Assembly: GCF_000015165.1 (NCBI RefSeq)
Contig: NC_009485.1
Span: forward strand, 186,001-250,000
DNA: 64,000 nucleotides
Direction of reading: 5' to 3'
Source of the DNA: Bradyrhizobium sp. BTAi1
GTDB lineage: Bacteria; Pseudomonadota; Alphaproteobacteria; Rhizobiales; Xanthobacteraceae
Part shown: in pieces, positions 63,265 through 64,000 of the stretch
Numbering within the stretch: the first letter of the stretch is position 1
Layout: every line of letters starts with the position of its first letter
Translations under genes and position numbers: made by a program
The notes under the pieces: generated by a model
Seen by the model: the letters and a program-made list of their open reading frames with translations, nothing else
Databases searched by the model: none
Told to the model about the DNA's origin: nothing

Positions 63265-64000
63265 CTAATCCGTCATCGCCATCGCGCGCAGCGCCTGGCG
63301 CTCGCGCGCCGACAGCTTCTCGGTCTCCGACTTCAGCTGGCCGCAGGCGGCGAGGATGTCGCGGCCGCGCGGCGTGCGCACCGGCGAGGAGTAGCCGGCG
63401 TTGAAGACGTATTCCGAGAATTTCTCGATCTGCTCCCAATCCGAACATTCATAGGCAGAGCCCGGCCAGGGATTGAACGGGATCAGGTTGATCTTGGCTG
63501 GAATGCCCTTGAGCAGCTTGACCAGCAGCCTGGCATCGTCGAGCGAATCGTTGACGCCCTTCAGCATCACATATTCGAAGGTGATGCGGCGGGCATTCGA
63601 GGCGCCCGGATAATCGCGGCAGGCCTGCAGCAGCTCGGCAATCGGATATTTGCGGTTGAGCGGGACCAGCTCGTCGCGCAGCTCGTCGCGTACCGCATGC
63701 AGCGAGATCGCCAGCATCACGCCGATTTCCTCGCCAGCGCGCTTGATGTTCGGCACCACGCCCGACGTCGACAGCGTGATGCGGCGGCGGGAGATGCCGA
63801 TGCCTTCATTGTCGGACACGATCAGCAGCGCATCGCGCACCGCGTCGAAATTGTACAGCGGCTCGCCCATCCCCATCATGACGATATTGGTGATCAGGCG
63901 ATTGCCGTGCGGCGTCTCGCGATCCGCCCAATCGTTGAGCCGGTCGCGCGCCACCATGACCTGGCCGACGATCTCGCCCGCGGTGAGATTGCGCACCAGC
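63265..64000 (-). CDS. rlmN: 23S rRNA (adenine2503-C2)-methyltransferase RlmN, C-terminal part (cut by window edge)
   Basis: The visible 245 residues are the C-terminal part of this radical SAM enzyme, which methylates A2503 of 23S rRNA and some tRNAs. They include [52 protein letters not shown] and [11 protein letters not shown], and the catalytic Cys in [12 protein letters not shown] near the C-terminus. The C-x3-C-x2-C cluster motif and the start codon lie beyond base 64000. Confidence 0.95.
   Translation of the reverse strand, partial: LVRNLTAGEIVGQVMVARDRLNDWADRETPHGNRLITNIVMMGMGEPLYNFDAVRDALLIVSDNEGIGISRRRITLSTSGVVPNIKRAGEEIGVMLAISLHAVRDELRDELVPLNRKYPIAELLQACRDYPGASNARRITFEYVMLKGVNDSLDDARLLVKLLKGIPAKINLIPFNPWPGSAYECSDWEQIEKFSEYVFNAGYSSPVRTPRGRDILAACGQLKSETEKLSARERQALRAMAMTD

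Overview
This window is a gene-dense, GC-rich stretch of chromosome from an alphaproteobacterium. The protein sequences, the gene order (hemW-rdgB-rph / hrcA-grpE, dnaK-dnaJ-pmtA, sdhCDAB, a MatB very like the Rhodopseudomonas palustris enzyme) and the interspersed palindromic repeats all point to Bradyrhizobium or a close relative in the Nitrobacteraceae. Genus is an inference from remembered sequence similarity. No phage, transposase, CRISPR array or plasmid function is visible, and most of the content is core housekeeping.

Layout. 1-4.2 kb: xth fragment, gshB, yraN and rsmI on the minus strand, divergent from an LppC-type lipoprotein. 4.2-8.8 kb: hemW-rdgB-rph (minus) back to back with hrcA-grpE (plus), closed by a strong terminator. 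8.8-10.7 kb: an exported nicotinamidase and an exported hypothetical. 10.7-18.4 kb: dnaK (with a clear RpoH-type promoter), dnaJ, pmtA, an FMN reductase, pyrF, a DUF1330 protein, dapB, gpmA. 18.4-21.3 kb: repeats, an AraC-Ogt DNA-repair fusion, a DUF2244 protein and nth. 21.4-25.3 kb: a type III polyketide synthase / ICMT-type methyltransferase / MFS operon facing an EI24 membrane protein. 25.5-28.5 kb: a copper-type P1B ATPase with two YHS domains, divergent from csoR, with a CsoR-like operator between them. 28.5-33 kb: a YiiX-like hydrolase, a Tat-type amine oxidase, an exported metallo-hydrolase and a TauE/SafE permease. 33-39.1 kb: pheT, a DUF559 gene flanked by inverted repeats, pheS, rplT, rpmI, a small exported protein and infC, which appears to start at AUU. 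39.4-47.5 kb: hydrolase, queG, a GST, uppP, an NDUFA9-like protein, tRNA-Leu(CAG), an SDR, matB and a small membrane protein. 48-51.5 kb: sdhCDAB. 51.6-57.6 kb: a hybrid histidine kinase, a BacA/SbmA-type ABC exporter resembling BclA, an FkbM methyltransferase, a stress-type flavin protein and a tiny proline-rich ORF. 57.8-64 kb: a very proline-rich OmpA protein, argG, a PAP2 phosphatase, a small membrane protein and the 3' part of rlmN.

How the genes work together. Protein quality control (hrcA, grpE, dnaK, dnaJ) and translation (infC, rpmI, rplT, pheS, pheT, tRNA-Leu, rsmI, rlmN, queG) dominate. Envelope functions recur: pmtA, uppP, PAP2, LppC, OmpA and the BclA-like exporter. The copper locus is a self-contained repressor/efflux module. 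The points most worth a second look are the DUF559 cassette that splits pheS from pheT, the type III PKS operon, the AUU start of infC, the duplicated YHS domains on the copper ATPase, the BclA-like transporter beside a hybrid kinase, and several palindromic repeat families.
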